Position numbers and translations under genes: made by a program. From Aureimonas sp. SA4125 (GTDB lineage Bacteria > Pseudomonadota > Alphaproteobacteria > Rhizobiales > Rhizobiaceae), in the NCBI RefSeq assembly GCF_019973775.1, contig NZ_AP025033.1, forward strand, positions 62,001 through 126,000: a stretch of DNA of 64,000 bases, in the 5' to 3' direction. Positions 37,203-47,076 of this stretch are shown here, piece after piece (the first letter of the stretch is position 1; every line of letters begins with the position of its first letter). The notes beneath the pieces were generated by a model. That model had not been told where the DNA came from. It did no database searches and worked only from the letters and a program-made list of their open reading frames with translations.

Positions 37203-38735
37203 ATGACACCCGCTGCCGACACGCTTCCCGACGATCCCGGCACGCTCAAGGCGATGCTGATCACCGAGCGTCTGCGGGCTGAACGTCTCGAGCAAATCAT
37301 CAAGGAATTGCAGCGCCACCGCTTCGGACGCCGGGCCGAGACGCTGCCGGAAGATCAGCTTCTGCTGGGCCTCGAAGAGGTCGAGCAGGCCGCAGCCGAT
37401 GACGAGGCGGCCGCAGAGGCCGCGGCTCCGGACGTTCGGACAGAGCGCGCCGCCAAGCGCCGGGCAAATCGAGGCTCGCTGCCTGCCCACCTGCCTCGGA
37501 TCGAGATGGTCGTCGACATCGAGGACAAGGCCTGCCCGTGCTGCCGCCATGCCCTGCATGTCATCGGCGAGGACGTCGCCGAGCGGCTCGACATCGTGCC
37601 GGCCCAGTTCCGGGTGCTCGTCACCCGTCGGCCCCGCTATGGCTGCCGGGCCTGCGAGGGCGTTGTCGTCCAGGCGCCGGCGCCGGCACGGCTGATCGAG
37701 GGCGGCATGCCCACCGAGGCTACCGTCGCCCACGTCCTCGTCTCCAAATTTGCCGACCATCTGCCGCTCTATCGCCAGGCGCAGATTTACGCCCGCCAGG
37801 GCGTCCATCTCGACCGCTCGACGCTCGCCGACTGGGTCGGTCGAGCTGCCTTCCTGCTGCGTCCCATCCACGAGCGGCTGTTGGGCCACCTCAAGGCATC
37901 ATCGAAATTATTTGCTGACGAGACCACGGCGCCGGTGCTCGATCCCGGTCGCGGCCGGACAAAGACCGGGCAGCTCTTCGCCTATGCCCGGGACGATCGG
38001 CCATGGCAGGGCGGCGACCCGCCCGCCGTTGCCTATGTCTATGCGCCCGACCGCAAGGCCGAGCGGCCCATCGCCCATCTCAAGGGGTTTGCCGGCATCC
38101 TCCAGGTCGACGGCTATGGCGGCTACAAGGTGCTGGCCGAGAAAGGGGATGTCCGGCTCGCCTTCTGTTGGGCGCATGTCCGCCGACGGTTCTACGAACT
38201 CGCCGCCGCCGGCCCCGCACCGATCGCGGCCGAGATGCTGGAGCGCATCGCTGCGCTCTACCGGATCGAGACCGAGATCCGGGGACGACCGGCCGAGGTC
38301 CGCCGTCACGCACGCCAGGAAAGAACGAGGCCCGTCCTCGACGCGATCGAGCTATTCCTGCGCGAGAAGCTCGCGCTCATCAGCCAGAAGACCAAGCTCG
38401 CCGAGGCGATCCGCTACACGCTCTCACGTTGGGAAGGCCTTTGCCTCTTTACAGGCGACGGCCGTGTGGAAATCGACAACAACACCGTCGAGCGCTCGAT
38501 CCGCCCGCTGGCCCTGACCCGTAAGAACGCCCTGTTCGCAGGCTCCGACGGCGGGGCCGGCCACTGGGCCGTCATCGCTTCGCTGATCGAAACCTGCAAG
38601 CTCAACGGCGTCGATCCACAGGCCTACATGACCGCCGTCATCACGCTGATCGTAAAGGGCCATCCCAACAGCGGCATCGATGATCTCATGCCATGGCAGT
38701 TTAGGCCCACGGACGCGCTCGCCGACGTGGCTTGA
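37203..38735 (+). CDS. tnpC: IS66 transposase TnpC
   Basis: 510 aa, full length. N-terminal coiled coil (LITERLRAERLEQIIKELQR), a zinc-finger CPCCRHALHVIGED, DDE core (FADETTAPVLDPG, VDGYGGYKVLAE, IDNNTVERSIRPLAL) and a C-terminal IS66_C domain. Intact. Confidence 0.95.
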   Translation: MTPAADTLPDDPGTLKAMLITERLRAERLEQIIKELQRHRFGRRAETLPEDQLLLGLEEVEQAAADDEAAAEAAAPDVRTERAAKRRANRGSLPAHLPRIEMVVDIEDKACPCCRHALHVIGEDVAERLDIVPAQFRVLVTRRPRYGCRACEGVVVQAPAPARLIEGGMPTEATVAHVLVSKFADHLPLYRQAQIYARQGVHLDRSTLADWVGRAAFLLRPIHERLLGHLKASSKLFADETTAPVLDPGRGRTKTGQLFAYARDDRPWQGGDPPAVAYVYAPDRKAERPIAHLKGFAGILQVDGYGGYKVLAEKGDVRLAFCWAHVRRRFYELAAAGPAPIAAEMLERIAALYRIETEIRGRPAEVRRHARQERTRPVLDAIELFLREKLALISQKTKLAEAIRYTLSRWEGLCLFTGDGRVEIDNNTVERSIRPLALTRKNALFAGSDGGAGHWAVIASLIETCKLNGVDPQAYMTAVITLIVKGHPNSGIDDLMPWQFRPTDALADVA

Positions 38736-39050
38736 GGACGACGCTTACTCCTGACGAGACATTCCTGTCACTGCACCCATCGGCTGCTCACGTCTACGAT
38801 CGCGCCATCGGGATCGGCGCTCCACGGTATGCGCGGGTTCAGTTCCACCACATGACGATAGCGGTCCTCGCTCTCGCGCAGCGCCTCGTCGGCCCTCTTC
38901 GCCGTGGTGATATCCCTGAGCACGCCGATCATCCGCCGGGTCGTGCCGTCCGCTTCGTGAAGAGGCTCGCCGCGGCTGGACACCCATCGCGTGATGCCTT
39001 GCGTATCGACGATCCTAAATTCGACGTCGAAGGCACTTTCGCTTGTCATA

Positions 39051-40205
39051 CCAACGAGTGACGGTTCTGACTCGTATGGGATTCCCAATCCTGTCCCGAT
39101 CTGAATCATGGTGGCAAACGGAGGTTTGCCATGACGACGCCCATTCCCCTTCGTGCCGATTTCGACGGTCTCGGCCTGCGCTGGCTTGCGCGGGAGACCA
39201 AGGACGCCAACCAGGCTCGCCGTCTTCTGGCGTTGGCTGCGATCTACGAGGGCGGCTCACGCACCGATGCGGCCCGGATCGGCAGCGTCACCGTGCAGAT
39301 CGTGCGCGATTGGGTCGTACGGTTCAACGAACGTGGTCCGGCAGGGCTCGTCAACGTCAAGGCGCCGGGCAGTCCCTCCAAGCTGAACGATGCGCAGCGC
39401 CAGGCGCTGGCGCAGATCGTGGACAGCGGTCCAATCCCGGCAATCCACGGCGTCGTTCGCTGGCGGCGCAAGGACCTCGTGCGGTGGATCTTCGAGGAAT
39501 TCCGCATCTCGCTGGATGAGTCCACGGTCGGACGCGAGTTGAGGGCGCTCGGCTTTGCCAAGCTGTCGGCCCGTCCGCGCCATTATGCGCAGAACGAGTT
39601 CGAGGTGGAGGCTTTCAAAAAAGCTTCCCAGCCGAGCTGGCGACCATCCAGGCCCAACTCCCGCAGGGCACCGAAATCGAGCTCTGGTGGGCTGACGAGG
39701 CTCGGATAGGTCAGAAGAACAAGATCACCCGCCGCTGGGCCAGACGCGGCACGAGGCCCTCCGCCCCGCACGACCAGCGCACGATGTGGGCCTACATCTT
39801 CGGCGCCGTCTGCCCGAAGAAGGGCAAGGGCGCCGGCCTTGTCCTGCCCTATTGCGACACCGGCGCGATGAACCAGCACTTGGCGGAGATCTCACGTGCC
39901 GTCGATCCCGGCGCTCATGCCGTGCTGATCCTGGACCGCGCTGGCTGGCACATGACGCCCAAGCTCGTCCTGCCCGCCAACATCACGCTGCTCTTCCTGC
40001 CACCTCGCGCCCCTGAGCTGAACCCGGTCGAGAACGTCTGGCAGTTTCTGCGCGACAACTGGCTCTCCAACCGCATCTTCACCGACTACGACGACATCGT
40101 CGCCCACTGCTGTGACGCCTGGAACAAGCTCGTCGATCAACCTTGGAAAATCATCTCCATCGGCATGCGCGATTGGGCGCATCAGTTCTGATCAGCGCTC
40201 GTTGG
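39051..40205 (+). mobile_element. IS630-family insertion sequence
   Basis: 1155 bp between TA dinucleotides (39049-39050 and 40206-40207), with ends starting CCAACGAG at both sides. It interrupts PAS1 of the GGDEF-EAL gene. Confidence 0.92.
39131..40191 (+). CDS. IS630-family transposase, two frames joined by -1 slippage
   Basis: The first frame (39131-39709) holds the HTH region (GGSRTDAARIGSVTVQIVRDW). The catalytic part lies in the -1 frame and runs to 40191 (SFPAELATIQAQ, WWADEARIGQ, LILDRAGWH, PELNPVENVWQFL). The switch point is an A6-G run at 39617-39623 (TTC AAA AAA GCT). Many IS630 elements use exactly this kind of programmed frameshift, so the gene is probably functional. Confidence 0.85.
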
Positions 40206-41077
40206 TATCACCGCCGACATCGCGCGGTCGTGGACGTGAGTGTCGTCGCGATGGACGTGCCGTCGGAACAGCTCGTAATGCGGTGTAATTTCGTCGGGCT
40301 CGTAGCCAAGCAGGCGATATAGACCGACGGACCAACGGCCGATTCCCGTGAGGCGATCGTATTCCCAACTCCCCGATGCGCTCCCGTTCTCTACCTGCGA
40401 TAGGAGTTGCCGTTGAGTCGAGAGTTCGCTTTCCCGAGCAGCCTGCTCCGAACGAAGTTCGAGATCGGAACGGTGCCGTCGAAGTTCACCGACAACGGCA
40501 GCAGCAAGCTGTTTGAGGACCTCCGCTTCCCGGCGAGTGATGGATCGGGGCTTGCTGTCGATGACGCAGACCGAACCGAGACGGACGCCAGGACTGAGGA
40601 TCAAGGGTGCGCCCGCATAGAAGCGGATGAATGGCTCACCCGTCACCAGCGGATTGCCGGCGAAGCGCTCGTCTTCAAGTGCGTCCGGAACGACCAGCAC
40701 CGCGTCGCTTAGGATTGTCTTGTTGCAGAAGGCGACGTCACGCGTCGTACCGTCGATATCAAGACCACACTTGGCCTTGAACCACTGGAGGTCGTGGTCA
40801 AGGAGGCTGATGAGCGAGATCGGCACGCCGAACACAGTCTGCGCCATTTGGCATAGGCGGTCGAACTCGGGCGAAGGATCGGTGCCGAGAATTTCCAAGT
40901 TGTAAAGTGCTTGCAGGCGCTCAGCCTCGGAGGCCGATTTGGAGCTCAAGCATCCAACTGCCGTCAGTTGCCCGAGTGGTTTCGTCATGCAGTCGGATCC
41001 TTGCCTACCACTCGTAACAGATGCCAAAACAAGCTGATGACAGGCTAGATCGTGCTTTACTCAGATGCAGCCGTACG

Positions 41078-41236
41078 AACGGCGTGTTCCGATCCGTCGT
41101 CGATCTGCAAACCGCCATCAACCGCTTCCTCGCCGAGCACAACCATAGCCCGGGACCCTTCGTTTGGCGCGCCGACCCCGACGCCATCATTGCCGCTAGG
41201 AACCGAGGGTTCCAGAAGTTGCAGTCAATCCACTAG
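41078..41236 (+). pseudogene. Relic of a different IS630-type transposase C-terminus
   Basis: VFRSVVDLQTAINRFLAEHN and PFVWRADPDAIIAARNRG match the C-terminal end of a second IS630 subgroup. No N-terminal part or ends were found. Its stop codon overlaps the stop of the chemotaxis receptor (CTAG). Confidence 0.7.
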
Positions 41237-43164
41237 AACTCCTCCCAGCTGTCTTCCTCGGCACCGCTCTTCGGCGCGGCACCGCCGCTTCCCGCTGTGC
41301 GCATCTGCGCGACCGGCTCGGCGCGCACACGAGGAGCGTTCCGCGCAGGGTCCCTTCCGCGCAATGTGGAGCCATGACATGCAGGGGCTGAGGACAGCCT
41401 GAATCGTCCGGCCATGTCGGCCAACTCCTCGGTCTCGTTGGTCAGCGTCTGGGCCGCCGCCGTCGTCTCCTCGACCATCGCCGCGTTCTGCTGGGTCACC
41501 TTGTCCATCCGGTCGGCCGCGGTCGACACCTCTCGCAGCGAGATCGCCTGCTCGCGAGCACTCTTGGCGATCTCGGTGACGACGGTCGACATTTCGGCGA
41601 CCTGTGCGACGATCTCGCCGAGCGACTGGCCCGAGGCGGTCACGAGCTGGACGCCCCGCTCGACCTGGCCGCGCGACGTCGAGATCAGCGTCTTGATCTC
41701 CTTGGCCGCTTCCGCCGAACGCTGCGCAAGGCCTCGCACTTCCTGCGCGACCACCGCAAACCCGCGGCCCGCTTCGCCCGCCCGCGCCGCCTCGACGCCG
41801 GCATTCAGCGCCAGCAAGTTCGTCTGGAAGGCAATCTCGTCGATCACCCCGATGATCTTGCCGATCTTGTCCGAGGACTGCTCGATCTCCGACATGGCGG
41901 AAACCGCGCGCGAAACGATCTCGCCGCCGCTCTCCGCATTCTTCTGCGCGGTCAGCGCGACATCCTGTGCCCGGCCAGCACCGGATGCGGTCTCGTTGAC
42001 CGCGCCCGTCACCTTGGAGAGGGCGGCGACGGTCTCCTCGAGCGAGGCCGCTTGCTGCTCGGTGCGCTGGGCGAGATCGTTCGAGGCGACGGAGATTTCC
42101 GACAGGCCGGTGCGGATCGAGCCGATCGAGCCGACGACGCTCGTCAGTGCCTCCTCGAGCTTGGCGACGCTGGCGTTGAACAGGCCGCGCATCGCCTCGT
42201 AATCGGAAGAGAATTCGTTGGAAAGCCGTGTGGTGAGATCGCCGTTCGACAGGCGCTCGAAACCGGTCGTGACCTCGGCCATGAAGAACGCGTGCGCCTT
42301 CAGATAGCCCTCGCCCATCTTCTCGCCTTCGATACGATCGATCTCCGCCCTCTCGACAGCGGCGGCGGCTTCAGCCTTGAGGCGCTTCTGCTCGATCGTG
42401 ACGTGGCGCAGATGCTCAGCGGATTTCGCCATGCGGCCGATCTCGTCGCCGCGGTCCATGCCGACGACCTCGCGGTCGGTCTGGCCGTCCGCGACCTCGG
42501 CGACCGTGCGGGCAAGGTTGCGCAACGGTGCGAACATGCGCCCGGAGAACCACAGGACGATCAGCCCGATGGCGATCGCGGCGACCACCGAGATCGCGCC
42601 GAGGCGATACTGCAATGTCTGGATCGAGGCGAAGAATTCCGCCTTCGGAATGCCGACATAGAGAATGCCGATCGTCTTTCCGGCGGCGTCCTTAATCGGA
42701 TCATAGGCTGTGAAGAAGGGTGTTCCGAGGATCTCCGCCTCGCCGCGATAGGGCTTGCCGGCTCCAATGACCGCGTCGAACACCGGGCCCGGCGCCAGCT
42801 TGGTGCCGACGGCGCGGCTGCCGTCGGGCTTTTTGACGTTGGTTGCGATCCGCGTGTCGCCCATGAAGACCGTTGCGGTGCCACCGACGAGTTCCTTCAC
42901 GCGGTCAACCGGTGCATAGAAATCGTTGAGGAGCGTCGTTCCGGCGTAGAGCTTGTCTCCCTCGGCGCGGAATTCGACGCCCAGACGGCCGAGCACATCC
43001 CAGGCAACTCGCATGTTGCTTTCCTGCCGCTCGGAAGCGCGAAGCCCGGCCTCTTGCCGAAGCATGAAATCGCCGGCCAGTCCGAAAAGGACGGTCAATG
43101 CGGCAATTCCTGCGACGGCCATCGCGGAGACCTTGGCCGATAGCGAAACATTGCGGAGCATCAA
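41233..43164 (-). CDS. Methyl-accepting chemotaxis protein with Cache sensor
   Basis: 643 aa. TM1 at about residues 10-32, a periplasmic single-Cache sensor ([40 protein letters not shown]), TM2 at about 188-208, HAMP, a second HAMP-like segment at about 300-340, then the signalling domain with the conserved tip [20 protein letters not shown]. The last residues EEDSWEEF form a WxxF-type pentapeptide that tethers CheR/CheB in other receptors. No che genes are nearby, so it must use a chromosomal array. Frame intact. Confidence 0.93.
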   Translation of the reverse strand: MMLRNVSLSAKVSAMAVAGIAALTVLFGLAGDFMLRQEAGLRASERQESNMRVAWDVLGRLGVEFRAEGDKLYAGTTLLNDFYAPVDRVKELVGGTATVFMGDTRIATNVKKPDGSRAVGTKLAPGPVFDAVIGAGKPYRGEAEILGTPFFTAYDPIKDAAGKTIGILYVGIPKAEFFASIQTLQYRLGAISVVAAIAIGLIVLWFSGRMFAPLRNLARTVAEVADGQTDREVVGMDRGDEIGRMAKSAEHLRHVTIEQKRLKAEAAAAVERAEIDRIEGEKMGEGYLKAHAFFMAEVTTGFERLSNGDLTTRLSNEFSSDYEAMRGLFNASVAKLEEALTSVVGSIGSIRTGLSEISVASNDLAQRTEQQAASLEETVAALSKVTGAVNETASGAGRAQDVALTAQKNAESGGEIVSRAVSAMSEIEQSSDKIGKIIGVIDEIAFQTNLLALNAGVEAARAGEAGRGFAVVAQEVRGLAQRSAEAAKEIKTLISTSRGQVERGVQLVTASGQSLGEIVAQVAEMSTVVTEIAKSAREQAISLREVSTAADRMDKVTQQNAAMVEETTAAAQTLTNETEELADMAGRFRLSSAPACHGSTLRGRDPARNAPRVRAEPVAQMRTAGSGGAAPKSGAEEDSWEEF

Positions 43165-43769
43165 TCATTTCTCCATCGTAGCCGCAGCACGCCGGCGGAT
43201 TCCGAACGTCGCACGGCCCGAAAGGCCCTAGCCGACGATCCTCCAGTCGGCATGCACTGGCCCTGTGGGAGCCGGACGCATGGCGGGCGGATACTCGACG
43301 CTACCGTTATGACCCAACAACACTTAAGATTTTCGTCAATTCGTACCGACCAGAATTCGGGAGCAACCCGTCAACGAAAGATTCTCGCCCCATCTAAACA
43401 GTCGGCCGAAAGCTTAGGCACTACCAAAACCGCCTGGCGTCGGCGTCGTCACGATCACCGCTTCGCCGGGTTCCAGCACCGTCTGGTCGCAGGCTTCGAG
43501 GCGCGGTTAGTGCGAAAACCGCCTACATCGAGTCTAGCAGCCCTTGGCGAACGGCTATTAGGAGAGCTCCAATTCCAAGCTCCTCAACGGCAAGATCTTT
43601 TACAAGTCTCGCCGAGGCCCGCGTCGTGATTAAAACCGGGCGCCGCCATCCGGACCGGCTTCACCGGCCACGCCAGCCTTGGCGCCAAGCCGGTCATACA
43701 CTAAGACTGAACCTGGACCACCCAAGAGGGGCAGGCCAGAGACAACGAAGATCCAGCGGAGACAGGTGA
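43165..43769. other. Intergenic region with an IS3 relic
   Basis: No intact gene. It contains the upstream region of the receptor gene and a decayed transposase end (next entry). Base composition drops toward the right. Confidence 0.4.
43563..43720 (+). pseudogene. Degenerate IS3-family OrfB C-terminus
   Basis: SSNSKLLNGKIFY in one frame followed by SLAEARVVIKTGRRH in another resembles the LLNGEIFYSLAEA-type end of IS3 OrfB proteins with a frameshift. Too short for subgroup assignment. Confidence 0.5.
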
Positions 43770-44264
43770 ATGCAAGCAACTGCACTTAAACATAAAGTTG
43801 CATCAAGACTGATGATCGCGGCAACAATTTTTGCTGGGCTCTCGAATGGAGTTTTTGCTGGACCGCTCGAGGACGCCAACAAGAAGATCGTCGTAGATTT
43901 TTATACGATGGCTTTCCGGGATCATAAACCTAAAGAGGCTGCAGATACCTATATCGGCGACGTCTACATTCAGCATAATCCGCAAGTTCCAAATGGTCCG
44001 GAGCCATTTTACGGTTTCTTTGAAGGTTATTTTAAAGAAAACCCGACGGCATCGAACGAAATCAAACGGGTCATTGCCGAAGGCGATCTGGTCGTACTGC
44101 ATTCGCATTCCCGCATCAGCCCGGACGTTCCCGGAAATGCGATTGTCGACATATTCCGCGTGCACAACGGCAAGATCGTCGAGCATTGGGACGTGATGCA
44201 GGCCGTGCCCGCCGAACCAGCGCCAAACGGCAATACGATGTTCGAAGGCACCAACGCGGACTAG
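43770..44264 (+). CDS. Exported SnoaL-like (NTF2-fold) protein
   Basis: 164 aa with an N-terminal signal peptide (KVASRLMIAATIFAGLSNGVFAG, cleavage near residue 30) and a SnoaL-like fold: VDFYTMAFRDHKPKEAADTY, YIQHNPQVPNGPEPF, FRVHNGKIVEHWDVMQAVP. Relatives are predicted aldol-condensation-like enzymes of unknown substrate, here periplasmic. It is noticeably AT-richer than its neighbours and flanked by IS debris, which suggests separate transfer. Confidence 0.8.
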   Translation: MQATALKHKVASRLMIAATIFAGLSNGVFAGPLEDANKKIVVDFYTMAFRDHKPKEAADTYIGDVYIQHNPQVPNGPEPFYGFFEGYFKENPTASNEIKRVIAEGDLVVLHSHSRISPDVPGNAIVDIFRVHNGKIVEHWDVMQAVPAEPAPNGNTMFEGTNAD

Positions 44265-44345
44265 AGCGTTTTCGGGGCTGGTAGTGTGGTGCAGTTGTCG
44301 TGATTGAGGCACGATAGAGCGCGCCGCGATAGGGGATCGGCATCG

Positions 44346-44696
44346 TCAGGCGTGGACGGCGGCGTCCACCGCGTCGATGTAGTCGAGAACGTCCTCGGCT
44401 CGGCCGCCGCGCACGAGCTGCATGGCCGTCTGGCCGGAGAAACCCGGCAGCGGCTCGGAGCGATACCAGGCGTATGAGATCAGGGCGGAGCCGAAACGCG
44501 GCTCGACCTTGTTGATGATTTCCACGACCTCACGCAGCCGCCGTTGCGTCCGACCCGACCTCACGCGGTCTTTGCGTTGAACGGCATCCTTTCCGAGTCC
44601 CGCCGTGCGCGCGACTTCCTCGCTGGTCGTGCGAAAGGCATTGGCGATCTTGGCGGGCGCGAAGAAGCCGTTCTTAGAGTATCGCATCATGCTCAT
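44346..44696 (-). CDS. Orphan Xre/MbcA/ParS-type antitoxin
   Basis: 116 aa. An N-terminal HTH-like part (KIANAFRTTSEEVARTAGLG) and a C-terminal toxin-binding domain (RLREVVEIINKVEPRFGSAL, YRSEPLPGFSGQTAMQLVRG). Such antitoxins are normally followed by a RES-domain toxin that degrades NAD. None follows here; the 80 bp downstream hold no gene. Start could also be the ATG two codons later. Confidence 0.8.
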   Translation of the reverse strand: MSMMRYSKNGFFAPAKIANAFRTTSEEVARTAGLGKDAVQRKDRVRSGRTQRRLREVVEIINKVEPRFGSALISYAWYRSEPLPGFSGQTAMQLVRGGRAEDVLDYIDAVDAAVHA

Positions 44697-44789
44697 CAGC
44701 CGGCTTTCTCGGTCATCTCATTTGGCGTGAATCTTGACGGGTTTCAGCGGCATTTCAAGCGGCATCTATGGCGTAGTGAATTCGAGGAA

Positions 44790-45187
44790 GAGAGGGAGGG
44801 GCAACCTCCTCGCAGACCGGCTTCGCCGTCGCCGCTGACGCTCAACCGTCGTCCTCGCGATCCCGGACCGTCGTCCTTCGCAGGGCTTTGGCCTCGCTTG
44901 GTCTGCCCGGCAGGGATGCTCGGCCTCGAGTTGCGCCGGCTCGTGCCGCTCCGCGCTGCGGGGGATGTCTTCGGGAAGAAGACGGAAAAGGACCGGCGCA
45001 GGGCCGTGTCTGAAAACCCGAACAGGAGCATCCGATGCGTCTCATGACAGTCGATCTGCGCGCGCTCAAGGAAAACCCCGACCGTGCTCGCCAGACGAAA
45101 TCCAACCCCCAGGCCGATGCGCTGATGCTGGCGACGATCAAGGCCGTCGGTATCGTACAGCCGCCGCTGATCGCGCCGGAGACCAGC
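44790..45187 (+). pseudogene. ParB-like leader and first 50 codons, joined to another gene
   Basis: The leader and codons 45035-45186 (MRLMTVDLRALKENPDRARQ to VQPPLIAPET) closely match 16340-16745. At about 45187 the sequence switches out of frame to the 195-aa gene (middle of codon ~57). This is a deletion fusion of module A-type sequence that removed most of parB-like and everything up to the 195-aa gene. Confidence 0.85.
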
Positions 45188-45611
45188 ACTCCACGAGCGC
45201 CTGCTGATCGAAACCGCCGACGCGATGAAGGAGGGCATCAGCGACCGGGCGATGCAGATCCACCTCCAGCGCATCGTTGGCGCCTATGTCGGCTCGGCCC
45301 ACGGCGCCGGACAGTTCTACTCCAGAGCGGTAACCGAGGCACGCGATCTCACGGCTAAGCTCGCCAATGACATTCGCGACGAGGACCTCGACGGGCCGGT
45401 CGGCTTCCAGAGTTCCGCGCAGCGCAAGCGCGAATTCGCCGCCGACATGGGTCTTCAGTCCCACGCGTTGCGCATGGCCGCCGAAGGGGCGGTTACGGCC
45501 TACGAGCAAATCGTCGGAGAGCGCTGGAAGCCCTTCGAACGCCAGGTTGAGAACCCCGGTGCCACCGTCGACCGCAAGGCGGCCGACATGCAGATGGCGG
45601 CACTCGGCTGA
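45188..45611 (+). pseudogene. Truncated copy of the 195-aa conserved gene
   Basis: Retains the last ~140 codons, with an in-frame ATG at 45225 (MKEGISDRAMQIHLQRIVGA). Nearly identical to 24417-24839. Missing its first third and natural start, so probably not made, although the frame is open from 45225. Confidence 0.75.
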
Positions 45612-45622
45612 GGCGCCGGATG

Positions 45623-45640
45623 GCGGGGCTTCGGCCCCGC
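45623..45640 (+). terminator. Terminator-like hairpin (module B)
   Basis: GCGGGGC-TTCG-GCCCCGC with a stable TTCG loop; counterpart of the hairpin at 24851. T-tract weak. Confidence 0.5.
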
Positions 45641-45697
45641 CTGTCTTCCGCAGGCGCTCACGCGAGAGCGCTGCGCATACACTCTAAAGCTATTGGC

Positions 45698-45721
45698 AAT
45701 GTAGAATGCGCCATCTACATT
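45698..45721. promoter_or_regulatory. vapBC operator-like dyad
   Basis: AATGTAGA and TCTACATT (8-bp perfect arms, 8-bp spacer) about 30 bp before vapB. The core TGTAGA-N8-TCTACA is kept in module A where vapBC is deleted. Confidence 0.6.
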
Positions 45722-45752
45722 ACATTCAAAACCCATCTACACTGAGGCCGCC

Positions 45753-45998
45753 ATGCCGATAAACGTCAACAATCCCGAGGCCGATGCCCTCACGCGCAAG
45801 TTCGCTGCAATGGCAGGCCTCAGCATCACCGATGCGATCGTCATCGCCATGAAAGAGGCGATCGAGCATCGGCGCAACAGCGAAACGCCTCGGCAGACGG
45901 CGGCTCGGCTTCGCGAGAAGCATGGCATCGCCCTTGCCGACGAGGCGCGCGAGCTGCTCCCCGCCCAAGCCTTCCACGAGATGTGGGAGGACCACTGA
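45753..45998 (+). CDS. vapB: VapB-type antitoxin
   Basis: 81 aa. N-terminal AbrB/RHH-like start MPINVNNPEADALTRKFAAM, then a C-terminal PIN-binding part (KHGIALADEARELLPAQAFHEMWEDH). PSK-type VapB. TGATG overlap with vapC. Since vapC is broken, the antitoxin may be an orphan. Confidence 0.85.
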   Translation: MPINVNNPEADALTRKFAAMAGLSITDAIVIAMKEAIEHRRNSETPRQTAARLREKHGIALADEARELLPAQAFHEMWEDH

Positions 45999-46402
45999 TG
46001 TTCGTCGACGCCTCTGCGATCATCGCCCTCCTTTCCGACGAGCCTGAGGCGGAACGGGTCTCGGACGCTCTCGCCGACGCGACGAAGCAGATCACCTCGC
46101 CGGTCGCCATTCTCGAAGCCGCTCCCGGTCTCGCGCGGCCGGACAAGTTTGGCCTGAGCGTCGAGGTTGTGGAGCCCATCGTTCTCGAGTTCCTTGATGA
46201 GCGCGGCATCGAGGTCCCCGATCTGCCGCCGGCAAAGCGCACCGTGGTCCTCTAGCTTTCGGCCGCACACCGCTACCGCGCCGGGCACCACGGGCTCAAC
46301 CTCGGCGCCTGCCTGCACTACGCCTGTGCCAAATACTATCGCGTTCCAATCCTCGCGACGGCAGACGAGTTTCGGCAGACCGATCTGGATGTTGTGACTT
46401 GA
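45998..46402 (+). pseudogene. vapC: VapC PIN-domain toxin with in-frame amber codon
   Basis: N-terminal MFVDASAIIALLSDEPEAER with the first PIN aspartate. After AKRTVVL comes TAG (46253-46255), then the same frame continues LSAAHRYRAGHHGLNLGACL to ADEFRQTDLDVVT. In the second half the usual Asp of LN(L/F)GDC is Ala (LNLGACL), so even a read-through product would lack an active-site residue. Confidence 0.85.
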
Positions 46403-46471
46403 CGGCTTTCGACACGCAGCCTAGCGATCTCTGAGTTTGCGACGTAGTCATCCTTCTATGAGGCGCACGCC

Positions 46472-46798
46472 TCAGTAGAAGATGGTCGCAATCCTGGCCA
46501 AGACCTCGTCCATGATCGCCGCCGGAAGGGTTTCCACTTTGCGGCCGTTGCGGGCTTTGATGTCGAGAACGCGGGGCTGATCGCAGCGCACCACCCCGGT
46601 AGTTTGGGTCCCGTCGAGCGGGACGGCAAAGCCGATGCGGTGAGCGAAGTCGCCGCCGTTCGTGATCGGCGCGATGACCGGCAGGTTGGTGGCCTGGTTG
46701 AAATCGTCGGGGGAGACAATCACGACTGGGCGATGCCCGCGCTGTTCACGGCCGTGGGTCGGTTCCAGATCGACGATGTAAACGTCGCCGCGCTTCAT
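46472..46798 (-). CDS. mazF: MazF/PemK-type mRNA interferase
   Basis: 108 aa, intact. MKRGDVYIVDLEPTHGREQR, RPVVIVSPDDFNQATNLPVI, TTGVVRCDQPRVLDIKAR. Cuts RNA at short sequences. It starts at the ATG overlapping the mazE stop by 4 bp. The module A counterpart has lost its N-terminus. Confidence 0.9.
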   Translation of the reverse strand: MKRGDVYIVDLEPTHGREQRGHRPVVIVSPDDFNQATNLPVIAPITNGGDFAHRIGFAVPLDGTQTTGVVRCDQPRVLDIKARNGRKVETLPAAIMDEVLARIATIFY

Positions 46799-47052
46799 AG
46801 GAGTTCGTTGCCCACGGCTGGTGCGTCCACCCATTCGCGTTCTTCGGCAGGCTGCGGCTGGGGATAATCGGACGCGGCCAGAAGCTCCGCCATCGTATAG
46901 CGCGGCCGCGCCTGCGGCTCGACCACGAGACGGCCGTTATCGATGGCAAGCCCGACCTTCGCGCCGGCGGACAGGTGCAGAACGTCAAGCAGTGCGGGCG
47001 GGACGGCCAGCATGATCGAACCGCCGACCTTGCGAAGGTTTGTGGTGTGCAT
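46795..47052 (-). CDS. mazE: MazE-type antitoxin (AbrB fold)
   Basis: 85 aa. N-terminal SpoVT/AbrB DNA-binding part NLRKVGGSIMLAVPPALLDV, C-terminal acidic toxin-binding tail (AASDYPQPQPAEEREWVDAP). ATG 47052 follows GGAG at about 7 bases. The frame runs far upstream through antisense of ardC, which is not coding here. Confidence 0.88.
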   Translation of the reverse strand: MHTTNLRKVGGSIMLAVPPALLDVLHLSAGAKVGLAIDNGRLVVEPQARPRYTMAELLAASDYPQPQPAEEREWVDAPAVGNELL

Positions 47053-47076
47053 CTGCGTCTCCAATACGCCCTGAGA

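Larger units (their letters stand above)
36282..38749 (+). mobile_element. IS66-family insertion sequence (three-gene type)
   Basis: 2468 bp, ends GTAAGCGTCATCC (left) and GTAAGCGTCGTCC (right, read inward), 8-bp target duplication TCCTGACG at 36274-36281 and 38750-38757. It carries the standard tnpA-tnpB-tnpC set and sits in the PAS2 domain of the GGDEF-EAL gene. Confidence 0.97.
33108..40988 (-). pseudogene. GAF-PAS-PAS-PAS-GGDEF-EAL protein broken by three IS elements
   Basis: A c-di-GMP signalling protein of about 1000 aa. The pieces, in order, are: GAF and the start of PAS1 (40988-40206), the rest of PAS1 and PAS2 (39048-38758), the rest of PAS2, PAS3, GGDEF and the start of EAL (36281-34947), and the rest of EAL (33707-33108). 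Catalytic motifs survive: GGDEF in [43 protein letters not shown], so it was once bifunctional. IS630, IS66 and IS3 interrupt it. Removing IS3 restores the frame exactly. At the IS66 site one base is also missing (TGACAGG where TGGACAGG is expected), and the frames on either side of IS630 differ by one base. Confidence 0.9.

Noticed and set aside
41414..43143. Two plus-strand open frames antisense to the chemoreceptor
   Set aside because: Repetitive Ala/Ser/Arg products typical of shadow frames.
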